Assembly: GCA_944387375.1 (NCBI GenBank)
Contig: CALXEQ010000002.1
Span: forward strand, 62,001 to 126,000
Reading direction: 5' to 3'
Length of the DNA stretch: 64,000 nucleotides
Source of the DNA: an uncultured Clostridia bacterium
Lineage (GTDB): Bacteria > Bacillota > Clostridia > TANB77 > CAG-465
Every line of letters starts with the position of its first letter. Within the stretch, counting starts at the first letter, position 1. The notes under the pieces are model-generated. The model saw only the letters and a program-made list of their open reading frames with translations. It did no database searches and was not told the origin of the DNA. The position numbers and the translations under genes are program-made. Below are positions 19,270-28,516 of this stretch, in pieces.

Positions 19270-20358
19270 TATTTGCTCAGATGAAAACCAATAATAATTT
19301 CCTGAGTCATCTAACTTAAATGTATGTTTAAATTTTCCTGCTTGATTAATATATTCATCCATAATCTCATCATATGTTTTTCCATTATATAAAATGTTAC
19401 CATTTTCACTTGTTCTTTGCAAACTAACAATCATATTTTCACAGTCAGAATCATTATATAAAGCACTTGTTGTATATGAACCAGACCCATAAACATCATT
19501 AAAAGCTACAAAATTATCATAAATATATAATTCTTTTCTGTCTTCACTTAATTCACACTCATATATTTGTGATTTATATCTGAAGGTTTCACCTCCGCCT
19601 CCTGCATATTTATGTCCATAAAAACAATTATCTTCTGGAACATACTCATATACATATCCAAGTGATGTTTCTGCATCAATTAAAGGAACTTCTTGTGATG
19701 CACCAAACACAGATTTATATCTTTGACTTACAGTATTTAAATCAAATTTTATAATTGTACCTAGTTCTGTAGGGGTCATTCCAATCATTTTATTGTCTAA
19801 TTTTGATACTATTTTATCAAACTCATCTTTTTGATCTAAAACACTAATAAATGTTGTTTTAAATTCATCTTGTAATTGTCTTAAAACAAATAACAATTTA
19901 TTATTATCACTTATATTATCTTTTGTTATTAATTGACCATAATATGGTTCATATCCTCTAATTTGTGTAGGAATTTTAGCATATGCAGCTACAACTATAT
20001 CATCAGTTGGAGACAACTTTAAGCTAATTTTCCCCTCATCATTATCCACATTTGGAACATCTATTGTACTATCTATTAAATCGTCATATATATAAACATC
20101 ATTATTATTCAATTTAAAGAAATATATTACTAAAAATACAATAGTAGCTATTAATATTCCTATCAAAATAAGTAAAATACAAGAAAAAACACTTGGCTTT
20201 CTATAATGTACTACTACTTCTCTTTTTTCATCTTTTATTTGTTTAGGTTTAATATTACTTGCAGATCTTGCTACATTTTCTTCTTTTGTTACATTTTTAT
20301 CTAGTTCTTGTTTTTTTGACTCATCTGGTAGGTTTGTTTTTTGATCTTCGTTATCCAT
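19267..20358 (-). CDS. Single-pass membrane protein of unknown function
   Basis: This 363-residue protein has a charged cytoplasmic tail (1 to about 60), one strong membrane segment (about 62-88: ILLILIGILIATIVFLVIYF) and a large extracytoplasmic domain. The outer domain ends in a mixed alpha/beta region with YGHKYAGGGGETFRYKSQIY and a Trp-rich tail, NYYWFSSEQI. I do not recognise a family. GGAGG precedes the ATG. It lies downstream of the comEC and BofC-like genes on the same strand, and could be co-transcribed or independent. Confidence 0.72.
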   Translation of the reverse strand: MDNEDQKTNLPDESKKQELDKNVTKEENVARSASNIKPKQIKDEKREVVVHYRKPSVFSCILLILIGILIATIVFLVIYFFKLNNNDVYIYDDLIDSTIDVPNVDNDEGKISLKLSPTDDIVVAAYAKIPTQIRGYEPYYGQLITKDNISDNNKLLFVLRQLQDEFKTTFISVLDQKDEFDKIVSKLDNKMIGMTPTELGTIIKFDLNTVSQRYKSVFGASQEVPLIDAETSLGYVYEYVPEDNCFYGHKYAGGGGETFRYKSQIYECELSEDRKELYIYDNFVAFNDVYGSGSYTTSALYNDSDCENMIVSLQRTSENGNILYNGKTYDEIMDEYINQAGKFKHTFKLDDSGNYYWFSSEQI

Positions 20359-20408
20359 AACAATACCTCCTAACTATAGAGTAGCATAAGAGGTAAAAAT
20401 ATTCAATA

Positions 20409-21008
20409 TTAACTTTCTAAATCTTCAATAAATAAATTTAACTCTTCTCTTGAATTAATATATGTTCCCTTTTCTACTTTTTCTTTTAACTCTTCTCTTA
20501 AATAATCTACATTTACATTATCTATAGTCATATAAACTGTCTTGTTATCTTCTGATTGTATAGAATATACATTAATATTTCCATTTTCTAAAATAACTAA
20601 AAAGTGGTTTGGACAATTTCCACTTAATGTTCTAGCATATATTATCCTATTTGTTCCCTCTGCTTTTACATTATAATTAAGTCCATTTTCTTCTTGGTAT
20701 TTCTTCTCTTTTTCTTTTACTTCATCTATTGTAGTTCCATACTCCATTTTACTATTTGTTACACTTTCTCCACATCCTGAATAGTCATCTTCATATACAA
20801 CTTCAATGTCATATGTTTTTGTTGAAACACTTACTGCCTCTTTCATATTCGGATTAAAAGCATAATCTCTTGCATAATCTAGTAAACTTTCATTATTCAC
20901 ACTTATACCAGATGAAAATCTTGTTTGAAAATACCCAAAAGTAACACCAGAAATTAAAAATACTACTAAAACTAAACAATAAATTAATTTATCTTTTAAA
21001 CTTATCAT
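20409..21008 (-). CDS. Membrane-anchored BofC-like protein
   Basis: The start is set at ATG 21008, preceded by AGGTGAT, giving 199 residues. The longer frame to 21056 lacks a binding site. One membrane segment (about 5-25) is followed by an extracytoplasmic domain. That domain has a Cys-containing strand, YDIEVVYEDDYSGCGES, a second Cys in RTLSGNCPNHF, and LVILENGNINVYS. The order (anchor, strand pair, Cys turn, ENGxxxVY strand) resembles the C-terminal part of BofC, which restrains the SpoIVB signalling protease during sporulation. The resemblance is by eye and weak. It follows comEC by 48 bases. Confidence 0.5.
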   Translation of the reverse strand: MISLKDKLIYCLVLVVFLISGVTFGYFQTRFSSGISVNNESLLDYARDYAFNPNMKEAVSVSTKTYDIEVVYEDDYSGCGESVTNSKMEYGTTIDEVKEKEKKYQEENGLNYNVKAEGTNRIIYARTLSGNCPNHFLVILENGNINVYSIQSEDNKTVYMTIDNVNVDYLREELKEKVEKGTYINSREELNLFIEDLES

Positions 21009-21056
21009 AAAATCACCTATATAAATATGTTTTACATATTTATATATAATATACAT

Positions 21057-23174
21057 TTAAAATTTAATTGCTCCATTTTGTTCAGTAATATATACATTAA
21101 AATAATATTTTTTTAATAGCTCTACTACACTTTCATCTGGATGACCATATACACTTTTATCTGCAGATATTATTGCATTACAATTATTTATTTTAGATAT
21201 AAAAGGTTCAAATGTAGATGTTTTTGAGCCGTGATGTGCTACTTGATAAAAACTTATTTTTTTAAGTTTTTCTTTAATACTAAAATCATTTATATATTTA
21301 TTTAATATATATTTTTCTGTGTTTTTAGTAGCATCTCCCATAAACAATGCATATTTATAATTCCACTCTATTAAATATACGGTAGAATTTGCGTTTAAAA
21401 TATCATCATCTATTATTTTGCTATTTGGTGGAGATAAAATATCTATATTAATGTTTCCAATTGTTATTTTATCTTCCTCTTTAATATAAATTATTGGTAT
21501 TTTCCTCCTCTTTAAAAGCTTTACAAGTTCTAAATAATCATTACTTTTTTCTCCTGGAATAGACATTATAATCCATCCTACATCCACATTTTCCAATAGT
21601 TTTTCTATACCATTTATATGATCACTATGAATATGAGTAATTAAAATAGCATCTATATATTTTATATTTTTTCCATTTAAATAATTTATCATTATATTTG
21701 ATGCATTATTTTCTCTTGTAGATCCTATATCTACTATTATGTTTGTAATGCCATCACGAATATATGCCATATTTCCTTGATTTACATTAAAAAATATAAT
21801 ACATTTTTCAAAAAAGCTAGTATAAACAAACCATATAAAAACACATGATGTAGATAATATTTTAAATATTTTTACTAATTTTCTTATAGTTTTTCTGCTC
21901 TTCCAAAAAATAACATATAATTTTTTATCATATAAAAATAGCAAAACTAAAATATAGTAAATTATTATAATCAAAATAGGCGGTATTGGAAAAGTTATAT
22001 TTATATAATTTATGCTATTAATATAATCTACTAGCATAACTAATAAACTAATCAAAAAATTAACAATGATTATTAATATATTAGAAATATATGGGATAAA
22101 GAACAATATAAAAAGAATAAAACTAAAACTCATTATATAATCTAGTAAAACTCCTAATAATAAATTTGAAAAAATACACATTAGAGAAAAATATCCAAAA
22201 CAATATAACAAAATAGGTAGAATTAATATTTGTGAACTTAATGTTAAAGAAATATTATCTATAATATACTCTACTACTTTACCTTTTACTTTAAATTTTA
22301 CTTTTATATATGAATTTATTAAAGAATAAAACAATTTTATACTTAATACAGAAAAGAATGAAAGAAGTATCCCAACGTTAAAAATATAATATGGATTTAT
22401 TAAAGCAACAATATATAGTGATATAAAATATCTTTTTATATAGCTATATTTTTTATTTATAGATAATAGAAAAAACATACAAATAGCTCTAAATAGTGTA
22501 ATATTGAACAAACATATACACAAAAAATATATAAGTAAAATACACTTTAATATTATTAATTTTTTAGTTTTTGTGATCTTTTCAAAGCTTCTAAGTAGAA
22601 AAATAATATGTGAGCCTGATACACATATAAAATGACCAATTCCTATACTCATAAATTTGTCTTCTACATTAGAATCTAAAAACATATCATCACCATACAT
22701 TATGCTCTTTAGTATATTTGAATTTGTATATGACATATTTAGCTCCAACTTATTTGAAAACATTGTTCTAATTTTAAATATTAAACTTTCATTATTTATC
22801 TCTTCTTTTAAAATCTTACTGCAATAAATTCTATTTACTATACCATTTGAATTTAAGTATCTTTTATAATCAAACTCATATGGATTGTTATTTTTCTTAA
22901 TTTCATACATTTTTCCTAAAACAACTAGCCTATCTTTATTTTTATATTTATACTCTTTATTATCACATGATAGTAAAAAATAATTACCATCATATTTTAC
23001 TTTATATGTAATTCTATCCTCCTCTTCTTTATATAAAGAGTTTACTTCCACTTCAAATACTTGTTGTTTATTTAAAAGAGATTTATATTTTTCATTATAA
23101 ATATACATATATTCTTTTATCCTAATAAAAATAGTAAATATTAAAATTATTATAACAATTATTTTTATTTTCAT
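21057..23174 (-). CDS. comEC: ComEC/Rec2 family DNA-uptake channel
   Basis: The 705-residue protein has an N-terminal membrane segment plus a soluble OB-like part (about 40-130) and a multi-pass Competence domain (about 165-440). The C-terminus is a metallo-beta-lactamase domain with ITHIHSDHINGIEKLL near 515 and VAHHGSKTSTFEPF near 635. ComEC carries single-stranded DNA across the membrane during natural transformation. It is slightly short of the usual 750-800 residues but all three parts are present. No clear Shine-Dalgarno precedes ATG 23174. No other competence gene is in the window. Confidence 0.92.
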   Translation of the reverse strand: MKIKIIVIIILIFTIFIRIKEYMYIYNEKYKSLLNKQQVFEVEVNSLYKEEEDRITYKVKYDGNYFLLSCDNKEYKYKNKDRLVVLGKMYEIKKNNNPYEFDYKRYLNSNGIVNRIYCSKILKEEINNESLIFKIRTMFSNKLELNMSYTNSNILKSIMYGDDMFLDSNVEDKFMSIGIGHFICVSGSHIIFLLRSFEKITKTKKLIILKCILLIYFLCICLFNITLFRAICMFFLLSINKKYSYIKRYFISLYIVALINPYYIFNVGILLSFFSVLSIKLFYSLINSYIKVKFKVKGKVVEYIIDNISLTLSSQILILPILLYCFGYFSLMCIFSNLLLGVLLDYIMSFSFILFILFFIPYISNILIIIVNFLISLLVMLVDYINSINYINITFPIPPILIIIIYYILVLLFLYDKKLYVIFWKSRKTIRKLVKIFKILSTSCVFIWFVYTSFFEKCIIFFNVNQGNMAYIRDGITNIIVDIGSTRENNASNIMINYLNGKNIKYIDAILITHIHSDHINGIEKLLENVDVGWIIMSIPGEKSNDYLELVKLLKRRKIPIIYIKEEDKITIGNINIDILSPPNSKIIDDDILNANSTVYLIEWNYKYALFMGDATKNTEKYILNKYINDFSIKEKLKKISFYQVAHHGSKTSTFEPFISKINNCNAIISADKSVYGHPDESVVELLKKYYFNVYITEQNGAIKF

Positions 23175-23280
23175 TATTATATAATACTATATTTTAATCT
23201 TATTGCATAATTTATAATATACATATTTTTTATCTATTTTTGTAGGAGATAGATTTTGTATATTTTATATGTATATATTA

Positions 23281-23327
23281 ACACTTCTTTAATTTATACA
23301 TATATTATTATAGAGCTATATGCTCTA
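23281..23327 (+). promoter_or_regulatory. Sigma-K-like promoter and 5' hairpin of collagen-like gene 1
   Basis: ACA at 23281 and CATATATTA at 23299-23307 fit the mother-cell sigma-K pattern (AC, about 15-17 bases, CATAnnnTA). TAGAGC/GCTCTA (23311-23327) forms a six-base-pair hairpin just before GGGAGG. Positions 23297-23325 recur with one mismatch upstream of the second collagen-like gene (25382-25410). Confidence 0.62.
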
Positions 23328-23340
23328 TGGGAGGTATCTT

Positions 23341-24237
23341 ATGAATAATAATTTTAATGATTGCAATTGTAATCGTCCATGTGATGGCTGCCCAGGTCCA
23401 AATCCTATTTTATGTACCAAGTACATAAAAGGACCAACTGGACCAATAGGACCTACTGGTCCTCAAGGAGTTCAAGGAATCCAAGGTATTCCAGGGCCTC
23501 AAGGAAATACGGGACCTACTGGTCCTCAAGGTGTGCCAGGACCTACTGGACCAACTGGTGCTACTGGAGCAACACCTGTACTTACAGTTGGTACTGTAAT
23601 AACTGGTACTCCTGGAACACCTGCATCTGCTACTATAACAGGTGTATCGCCTAATTTTATACTTAATATGGTAATTCCTGCTGGACCTACTGGTCCGCAA
23701 GGAATACAAGGACTTCAAGGTGTGCAAGGAGCAACAGGAGCTACAGGTGCTACTGGTGCTACTGGTGCTACTGGGCCTGCCGGTGCTGCTGGTGCTGGAA
23801 CAGTGGGACCTACCGGTCCTCAAGGAGCTACTGGCCCTACTGGGCCTACAGGGGCTACTGGTATTGGTATAACTGGACCTACTGGTGCTACTGGTGCTCA
23901 AGGTGTAACCGGACCTACTGGTCCTACTGGTGCTAGTGTAACTGGGCCTACCGGACCTACAGGTGTGGCTGGTGCTGCTGGAGCAACTGGTCCTACTGGA
24001 CCTACCGGTGCTAGTGTAACTGGACCAACTGGACCTACTGGTGTGGCTGGTACTGCTGGAGCAACTGGTCCTACTGGGCCTGCTGGTGCCGCTGGAGCAA
24101 CTGGTCCTACTGGACCTACTGGTGTAGCTGGTACTGCTGGAGCAACTGGTCCTACCGGGCCTGCTGGTGCCGCTGGAGCAACCGGACCTACTGGTCCTAC
24201 TGGAGCAACTGGTCCTACTGGACCTACAGGACCATAG
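23341..24237 (+). CDS. Collagen-like exosporium-type protein (GXT-repeat)
   Basis: The start is ATG 23341 with GGGAGG nine bases upstream, giving 298 residues. A short Cys/Asn-rich head ([22 protein letters not shown]) precedes two blocks of Gly-X-Y triplets, mostly [12 protein letters not shown] and GPQG. A non-collagenous insert of about 45 residues ([20 protein letters not shown]) splits the blocks near residue 80. The protein ends in triplets without a C-terminal globular domain. Thr-rich collagen-like rods like this form BclA-type filaments on spores and are often O-glycosylated. The sigma-K-like promoter and the adjacent glycosyltransferase agree with that role. Confidence 0.88.
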   Translation: MNNNFNDCNCNRPCDGCPGPNPILCTKYIKGPTGPIGPTGPQGVQGIQGIPGPQGNTGPTGPQGVPGPTGPTGATGATPVLTVGTVITGTPGTPASATITGVSPNFILNMVIPAGPTGPQGIQGLQGVQGATGATGATGATGATGPAGAAGAGTVGPTGPQGATGPTGPTGATGIGITGPTGATGAQGVTGPTGPTGASVTGPTGPTGVAGAAGATGPTGPTGASVTGPTGPTGVAGTAGATGPTGPAGAAGATGPTGPTGVAGTAGATGPTGPAGAAGATGPTGPTGATGPTGPTGP

Positions 24238-24246
24238 GAGTAGTCT

Positions 24247-25326
24247 ATGGGAAAATATAAAATATGTGTATATGCAATAGCAAAAAACGAATCTAAATTT
24301 GTAAAAAGATGGGTAGATTCTATGCAAGAAGCTGACGCAATATATGTATTAGATACTGGCTCTACAGATGATACTGCTCAAAAATTAAAAGAACTTGGAG
24401 TTAATGTAAAAATTGAAAAAATTACTCCTTGGAGATTTGACATAGCAAGAAATAAATCTTTAGAGCTAGTTCCCAAAGACACAGATATTTGTGTTTGTAC
24501 AGATTTAGATGAAGTACTGCAAAAAGGCTGGCGTAAAGAATTAGAAAAAGTATGGACTACAAATGCTAACAGAATACGTTATACGTATAACTGGAGATTA
24601 GATAGTAATAATAATCCATTAGTAACATTTCTTACAGATAAAATGCATTCAAGAAATGATTATATTTGGACTCATCCAGTTCATGAAATTTTAACTTTTA
24701 AAGGCGAAAAAGAAAATATACTAATCGCAGAAAAAATTGTTTTAAATCATTATCCTGATCTAAAAAAATCTAGATCTAGTTATCTTCCTTTACTAGAGCT
24801 ATCTGTAAAAGAAGATCCAAATGATGATAGAAACACTCATTACTTAGGTAGAGAATATATGTACTATGGAAAATGGAAAAAATGCATAGAAACACTAAAA
24901 AAGCACCTTTCTCTTCCTAGTGCTACTTGGAAAGATGAAAGATGTGCTTCTATGAGATTTATCTCTCGTGCATATATTAATTTAAATCAAATAGATAATG
25001 CTAGACTTTGGCTAGATAAAGCTATAAATGAAGCTCCTTATCTAAGAGATCCTTACGTAGAGAGAGCTTTATTAGAATATAAAGAAGAAAATTGGGATGA
25101 TGTATTATATTATTGTACTCAAGCTTTAAAAATTAAGACACATCAAATGACTTATATAAATGAAGTATTTAGCTGGGATCATACTATATATGATTTACTA
25201 TCTCTTTATTTTTTCAACATCAAAGAATATGATGTATCTTTATTATTTGTAAATAAAGCTTTAAAAATTAGTCCAAATGAAGAAAGACTAATAAATAACA
25301 AAAAATTTATAGAAAAATTTATATAA
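24247..25326 (+). CDS. Family 2 glycosyltransferase with TPR-like C-terminus
   Basis: The 359-residue protein opens with [20 protein letters not shown] and LDTGSTDDT, the nucleotide-sugar-binding start of GT-A family 2 enzymes. The metal-binding acidic motif follows in [10 protein letters not shown] near residue 83. WTHPVHEI and LNHYPDL follow, then helical TPR-like repeats from about 190 to 350 ([30 protein letters not shown], in short segments). It starts nine bases after the collagen-like gene, and its Shine-Dalgarno overlaps that stop codon. The inference is that it glycosylates the Thr-rich collagen-like rods. It has no membrane segment. Confidence 0.87.
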   Translation: MGKYKICVYAIAKNESKFVKRWVDSMQEADAIYVLDTGSTDDTAQKLKELGVNVKIEKITPWRFDIARNKSLELVPKDTDICVCTDLDEVLQKGWRKELEKVWTTNANRIRYTYNWRLDSNNNPLVTFLTDKMHSRNDYIWTHPVHEILTFKGEKENILIAEKIVLNHYPDLKKSRSSYLPLLELSVKEDPNDDRNTHYLGREYMYYGKWKKCIETLKKHLSLPSATWKDERCASMRFISRAYINLNQIDNARLWLDKAINEAPYLRDPYVERALLEYKEENWDDVLYYCTQALKIKTHQMTYINEVFSWDHTIYDLLSLYFFNIKEYDVSLLFVNKALKISPNEERLINNKKFIEKFI

Positions 25327-25330
25327 CTTT

Positions 25331-25364
25331 AGAGATGGTCATAAAAAAACCATCTCTTTTTGTA
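25331..25364 (+). terminator. Terminator after the glycosyltransferase gene
   Basis: AGAGATGGT and ACCATCTCT flank an A-rich loop and are followed by TTTTTG. It separates the first spore-coat unit from the second collagen-like gene. Confidence 0.85.
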
Positions 25365-25410
25365 ACAAAACTTGTCCTATGTACATATATTATTATAGAG
25401 CTAGATGCTC
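25365..25410 (+). promoter_or_regulatory. Sigma-K-like promoter and 5' hairpin of collagen-like gene 2
   Basis: ACA at 25365 and CATATATTA at 25384-25392 are 16 bases apart, again the sigma-K pattern. GAGC/GCTC (25399-25410) forms the matching short hairpin. Positions 25382-25410 copy 23297-23325 with a single T-to-G change. Confidence 0.62.
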
Positions 25411-25426
25411 AAAAAGGAGTTTTTTA

Positions 25427-26329
25427 ATGAATTTTTTTGATTTAAATAATACAAATCAATGTCCATGTAACACAAATAGTACAATAACTTGTACAAAATG
25501 TATTACTGGACCTACTGGTCCTACAGGACCTCAAGGAAGAATAGGACCTACTGGCCCTCAAGGAATTCAAGGTATACAAGGTATACAAGGGATTCCTGGT
25601 TCCACAGGATTACAAGGACCAACTGGAGCTACTGGACCAACTGGTCCTGCTGGTATAATTGGACCTACTGGTATAACTGGTGCAACAGGGGCAACTGGAG
25701 CTACAGGTGCTACTGGAGCAACTGGTATTGCTGGACCTACTGGTATTTCTGGTCCTACTGGTCCTACTGGAGCTACAGGCGCTACTGGAGCAACTGGTCC
25801 TCAAGGTGCTACAGGTATATCTAATGCAATCCTTCCATTTTCATCTGGGCAGCCAATAACTTTAACAACTAACAACGAAAATACTAATGGTGTTCCAAGC
25901 TTTATTGGATTTGGTGGTTCTGCTGCAGGTAACCAAGCATTAGAATCTTCAATAGATATGGCACTAATAGATAACCTATCTTTCTCTATTCCACGTAATG
26001 GAACATTAGATAGCTTAACAGCATATTTTTCAACTACTATACCAACTGATTTAACAAATACAACTGTAACTATATTTGCTAAACTATATAAATCTGATAT
26101 TCCAGATAACAATTTTGTAGAAATTCCTAATACTACTATAACTTTAACACCAAATCTTACAGGAAATGTTCCAGTTGGAGCAATTGTAAGTGGTACTATT
26201 AATAATCTTAATATACCAGTTACGCCTAAAACTAGACTTTTATTTGTATTTTCTGCAAAATCTTCTGGTGAAAGATTCCAAAATAGTATCATAGGATATG
26301 CTAGTGGCGGATTATCTATTGTAACTTAA
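25427..26329 (+). CDS. BclA-like collagen-repeat protein with C-terminal globular domain
   Basis: The start is ATG 25427 after AAGGAG, giving 300 residues. The longer frame to 25379 would begin inside the promoter. A short head with [14 protein letters not shown] is followed by about 110 residues of Gly-X-Y triplets (GPTGPT, GIQGIQ, GATGAT). The globular C-terminal domain (about 133-300) opens [16 protein letters not shown], contains [15 protein letters not shown] and ends [13 protein letters not shown] and YASGGLSIV. This is the exosporium BclA-type layout, in which the C-terminal domain trimerises and caps the filament. The final segment resembles clostridial BclA C-terminal domains. Confidence 0.9.
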   Translation: MNFFDLNNTNQCPCNTNSTITCTKCITGPTGPTGPQGRIGPTGPQGIQGIQGIQGIPGSTGLQGPTGATGPTGPAGIIGPTGITGATGATGATGATGATGIAGPTGISGPTGPTGATGATGATGPQGATGISNAILPFSSGQPITLTTNNENTNGVPSFIGFGGSAAGNQALESSIDMALIDNLSFSIPRNGTLDSLTAYFSTTIPTDLTNTTVTIFAKLYKSDIPDNNFVEIPNTTITLTPNLTGNVPVGAIVSGTINNLNIPVTPKTRLLFVFSAKSSGERFQNSIIGYASGGLSIVT

Positions 26330-26332
26330 CTT

Positions 26333-26372
26333 TAAAAGATGTCTAACTTTTTTGTTAGACATCTTTTTTTCT
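26333..26372 (+). terminator. Terminator after collagen-like gene 2
   Basis: AAAAGATGTCTAAC pairs with GTTAGACATCTTTT over a six-T loop, followed by a T-run. Confidence 0.92.
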
Positions 26373-26395
26373 AATTCTAATACTGTCGCTATTTC

Positions 26396-26424
26396 TTGAC
26401 TTTTAAAGCATTTAAGTATATACT
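26396..26424 (+). promoter_or_regulatory. Promoter of the oxidoreductase operon
   Basis: TTGACT (26396-26401) and TATACT (26419-26424) have a 17-base spacer. A second, weaker pair (TTGATA 26429, TATATA 26452) lies just downstream. Confidence 0.6.
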
Positions 26425-26476
26425 AAATTTGATACTAATATATTAATATAGTATATAGTTTTAAGGAGGATTTTTT

Positions 26477-27052
26477 ATGATTGAAATTAGATGGCATGGA
26501 CGTGGCGGTCAAGGTGCTAAAACTGCATCATTATTACTTGCAGATGCCGCATTCAATACTGGAAAATATATTCAAGGATTTCCTGAATATGGTCCTGAAA
26601 GAATGGGTGCACCAATAACAGCCTATAACAGAATTAGTGATACTCCTATAAGAGTTCATTCTAATATTTACGAACCAGACTACGTAGTAGTAGTCGACGA
26701 TACTCTTTTAGATTCTGTAGATGTGACTAGTGGTCTAAAAGAAAATGGAGCTATTCTTATCAATAGTAATAAAAAGCCTGAACAATTAAGAGAAAAGCTT
26801 AATGGATACAAAGGAAAAATTTATACAATAGATGCTACTAAAATTAGTATGGAGTGTCTAAAAGCTAATTTTCCAAATACAGCAATGCTTTCTGCTATTG
26901 TAAAAATAACTGGAATTATGACAAAAGACGAACTATTAGCTGACATGGAAGGTTCATTTAAACATAAATTTGCGAGAAAACCTGAAGTTATTGAGCCAAA
27001 CATGCAAGCAGTAAAAAGAGCTTTTGATGAAGTTACAGGAGGTAATGAATAA
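26477..27052 (+). CDS. porC: 2-oxoacid:ferredoxin oxidoreductase gamma subunit
   Basis: The 191-residue subunit starts MIEIRWHGRGGQGAKTA, the typical gamma-subunit opening. FPEYGPERMGAPITAYNRIS follows at about 35-54. It is one of four subunits that oxidise pyruvate (or a related 2-oxoacid) to acyl-CoA and CO2 while reducing ferredoxin. AAGGAGG precedes the ATG. The order gamma-delta-alpha-beta and tight spacing are those of pyruvate and 2-oxoisovalerate enzymes. Pyruvate is the more likely substrate but sequence alone does not settle it. Confidence 0.93.
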   Translation: MIEIRWHGRGGQGAKTASLLLADAAFNTGKYIQGFPEYGPERMGAPITAYNRISDTPIRVHSNIYEPDYVVVVDDTLLDSVDVTSGLKENGAILINSNKKPEQLREKLNGYKGKIYTIDATKISMECLKANFPNTAMLSAIVKITGIMTKDELLADMEGSFKHKFARKPEVIEPNMQAVKRAFDEVTGGNE

Positions 27053-27318
27053 TGGGTGAAGTTGGTTTTGGTGGAAATATATTAAAAGATGGAAATTCTA
27101 TGGAATTTAAAACTGGTTCATGGAAAAATAAATATCCTGTACATGATAAAGAAAAATGTAAAAACTGTATGTTTTGCGTTGGATATTGTCCAGAAAATTG
27201 CATAAAACAAAAAGACGGTATTCTTACTGATATAGATCTTGACTATTGTAAAGGATGTGGCGTATGTGCAAAAGTATGTCCATTTAAAGCAATAGAAATG
27301 AAATCTAAAGAAAATTAA
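27052..27318 (+). CDS. porD: 2-oxoacid:ferredoxin oxidoreductase delta subunit (2[4Fe-4S] ferredoxin)
   Basis: The 88-residue protein has two complete CxxCxxCxxxCP clusters: CKNCMFCVGYCP and CKGCGVCAKVCP. They bind two [4Fe-4S] centres that pass electrons from the thiamine site to external ferredoxin. The ATG overlaps the porC stop by one base (TAATG), which couples their translation. Confidence 0.95.
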   Translation: MGEVGFGGNILKDGNSMEFKTGSWKNKYPVHDKEKCKNCMFCVGYCPENCIKQKDGILTDIDLDYCKGCGVCAKVCPFKAIEMKSKEN

Positions 27319-27328
27319 GGAGGTTATT

Positions 27329-28504
27329 ATGGCTATTAGAGAAAGATTAAGTGGTAACGAAGCTGTTGCTACTGCAATGAAACAAATTAATCCTGATACT
27401 GTTGCTGCCTACCCTATTACTCCTTCTACAGAAGTACCACAGTACTTTTCAAATTTTGTTGCAAATGGTGATGTTAAAACAGAATTTATCGCTGTAGAAA
27501 GTGAACATAGTGCAATGAGTGCTTGTATTGGTGCTTCTGCTGCTGGTGGTAGAGTTATGAGTGCAACATCATCTCAAGGTCTTGCGTATATGTTTGAAAT
27601 GTTATATGTTGCTGCTGGTATGAGACTTCCAATAACATTAATATGTGGCAATAGAGCATTGTCTGCTCCATTAAATATTCACAATGATCACTCTGATTCT
27701 ATGGGAGTAAGAGATGCAGGATTTATACAATTATATTGTGAAAATAATCAAGAAGCTTATGACAATACTATAATGGCAGTAAAAATTGCTGAAAGAGCAA
27801 GTATTCCTGTAATGGTATGTTATGATGGTTTTATTACATCACACTCTGTTGAAAATATAATGTTAATAGAAACAGAAGATGTCCAAAAATTTGTTGGAGA
27901 GCGTAAGCCAACACAATATTTACTTGATGATGAAAGAAATATTTCAATGGGTCCAATGGACTTACAAAAGTACTATTTTGAACATAGAAAACAGCTTGCT
28001 GATGCAATGAGAGGAGCTAAAACTATAATAGAAGAAGTATCTGATGAATTTTATAAATTAACAGGTAGAAAATATGATCTATTTGAAAATTATAAAATGG
28101 ATGATGCAGAACTTGGTATTGTTGTCTTAAACTCTACTGCTGGAACTGCAAAAGATGCTATAGATGAATTAAGAAAAAATGGTATAAAAGCTGGTCTTAT
28201 TAAACCTAGAGCATTTAGACCTCTACCATATAAAGAAATACCAGAAAAATTAAAAAATCTAAAAGCTTTAGCTATACTAGATAAATGTGACAGTGTTAAC
28301 GGATATGCTGCTCCTCTATTTACAGAACTTACTTCTGCAATGTATAGTGCAGGACTAAATGTTCCTACAGTAGATTATATCTATGGACTAGGTGGTGTAG
28401 ATGTAAAAGTTGATGACATACTTGAAGTATATAAAAAATTAAATGAAATTGCTAAAACTGGTAACGTTGAAAAAACAACTTACTATTTAGGAATGGATAA
28501 TTAG
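27329..28504 (+). CDS. porA: 2-oxoacid:ferredoxin oxidoreductase alpha subunit
   Basis: The 391-residue subunit carries the pyrimidine-binding transketolase-like domain: AYPITPSTEVPQYF at about 32-45, VESEHSAMSACIGASAAGGR, and ATSSQGLAYMFEML. A C-terminal domain follows (LGIVVLNSTAGTAKDAIDEL near 260). It pairs with PorB around thiamine diphosphate. AAGGAGG precedes the ATG, ten bases after porD. The gene ends in TAG, showing that TAG is a normal stop in this genome. Confidence 0.95.
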   Translation: MAIRERLSGNEAVATAMKQINPDTVAAYPITPSTEVPQYFSNFVANGDVKTEFIAVESEHSAMSACIGASAAGGRVMSATSSQGLAYMFEMLYVAAGMRLPITLICGNRALSAPLNIHNDHSDSMGVRDAGFIQLYCENNQEAYDNTIMAVKIAERASIPVMVCYDGFITSHSVENIMLIETEDVQKFVGERKPTQYLLDDERNISMGPMDLQKYYFEHRKQLADAMRGAKTIIEEVSDEFYKLTGRKYDLFENYKMDDAELGIVVLNSTAGTAKDAIDELRKNGIKAGLIKPRAFRPLPYKEIPEKLKNLKALAILDKCDSVNGYAAPLFTELTSAMYSAGLNVPTVDYIYGLGGVDVKVDDILEVYKKLNEIAKTGNVEKTTYYLGMDN

Positions 28505-28516
28505 GAGGTATAAACA

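Noticed and set aside
23440-24230. Dense short repeats that might be read as a CRISPR or tandem-repeat array
   Set aside because: The repeats are nine-base codon triplets (Gly-Pro-Thr, Gly-Ala-Thr) of a collagen-like protein, in frame throughout, without spacers of uniform length.
23410-24327. A 305-codon open frame on the minus strand rich in Ser, Arg and Thr
   Set aside because: It is the antisense shadow of the Gly-X-Y repeats in the collagen-like gene; it has no Shine-Dalgarno and has the same period as the real gene.
25379-25426. Upstream ATG at 25379 as the start of the second collagen-like protein
   Set aside because: It lies inside the sigma-K-like promoter and 5' hairpin; ATG 25427 has AAGGAG at proper spacing.
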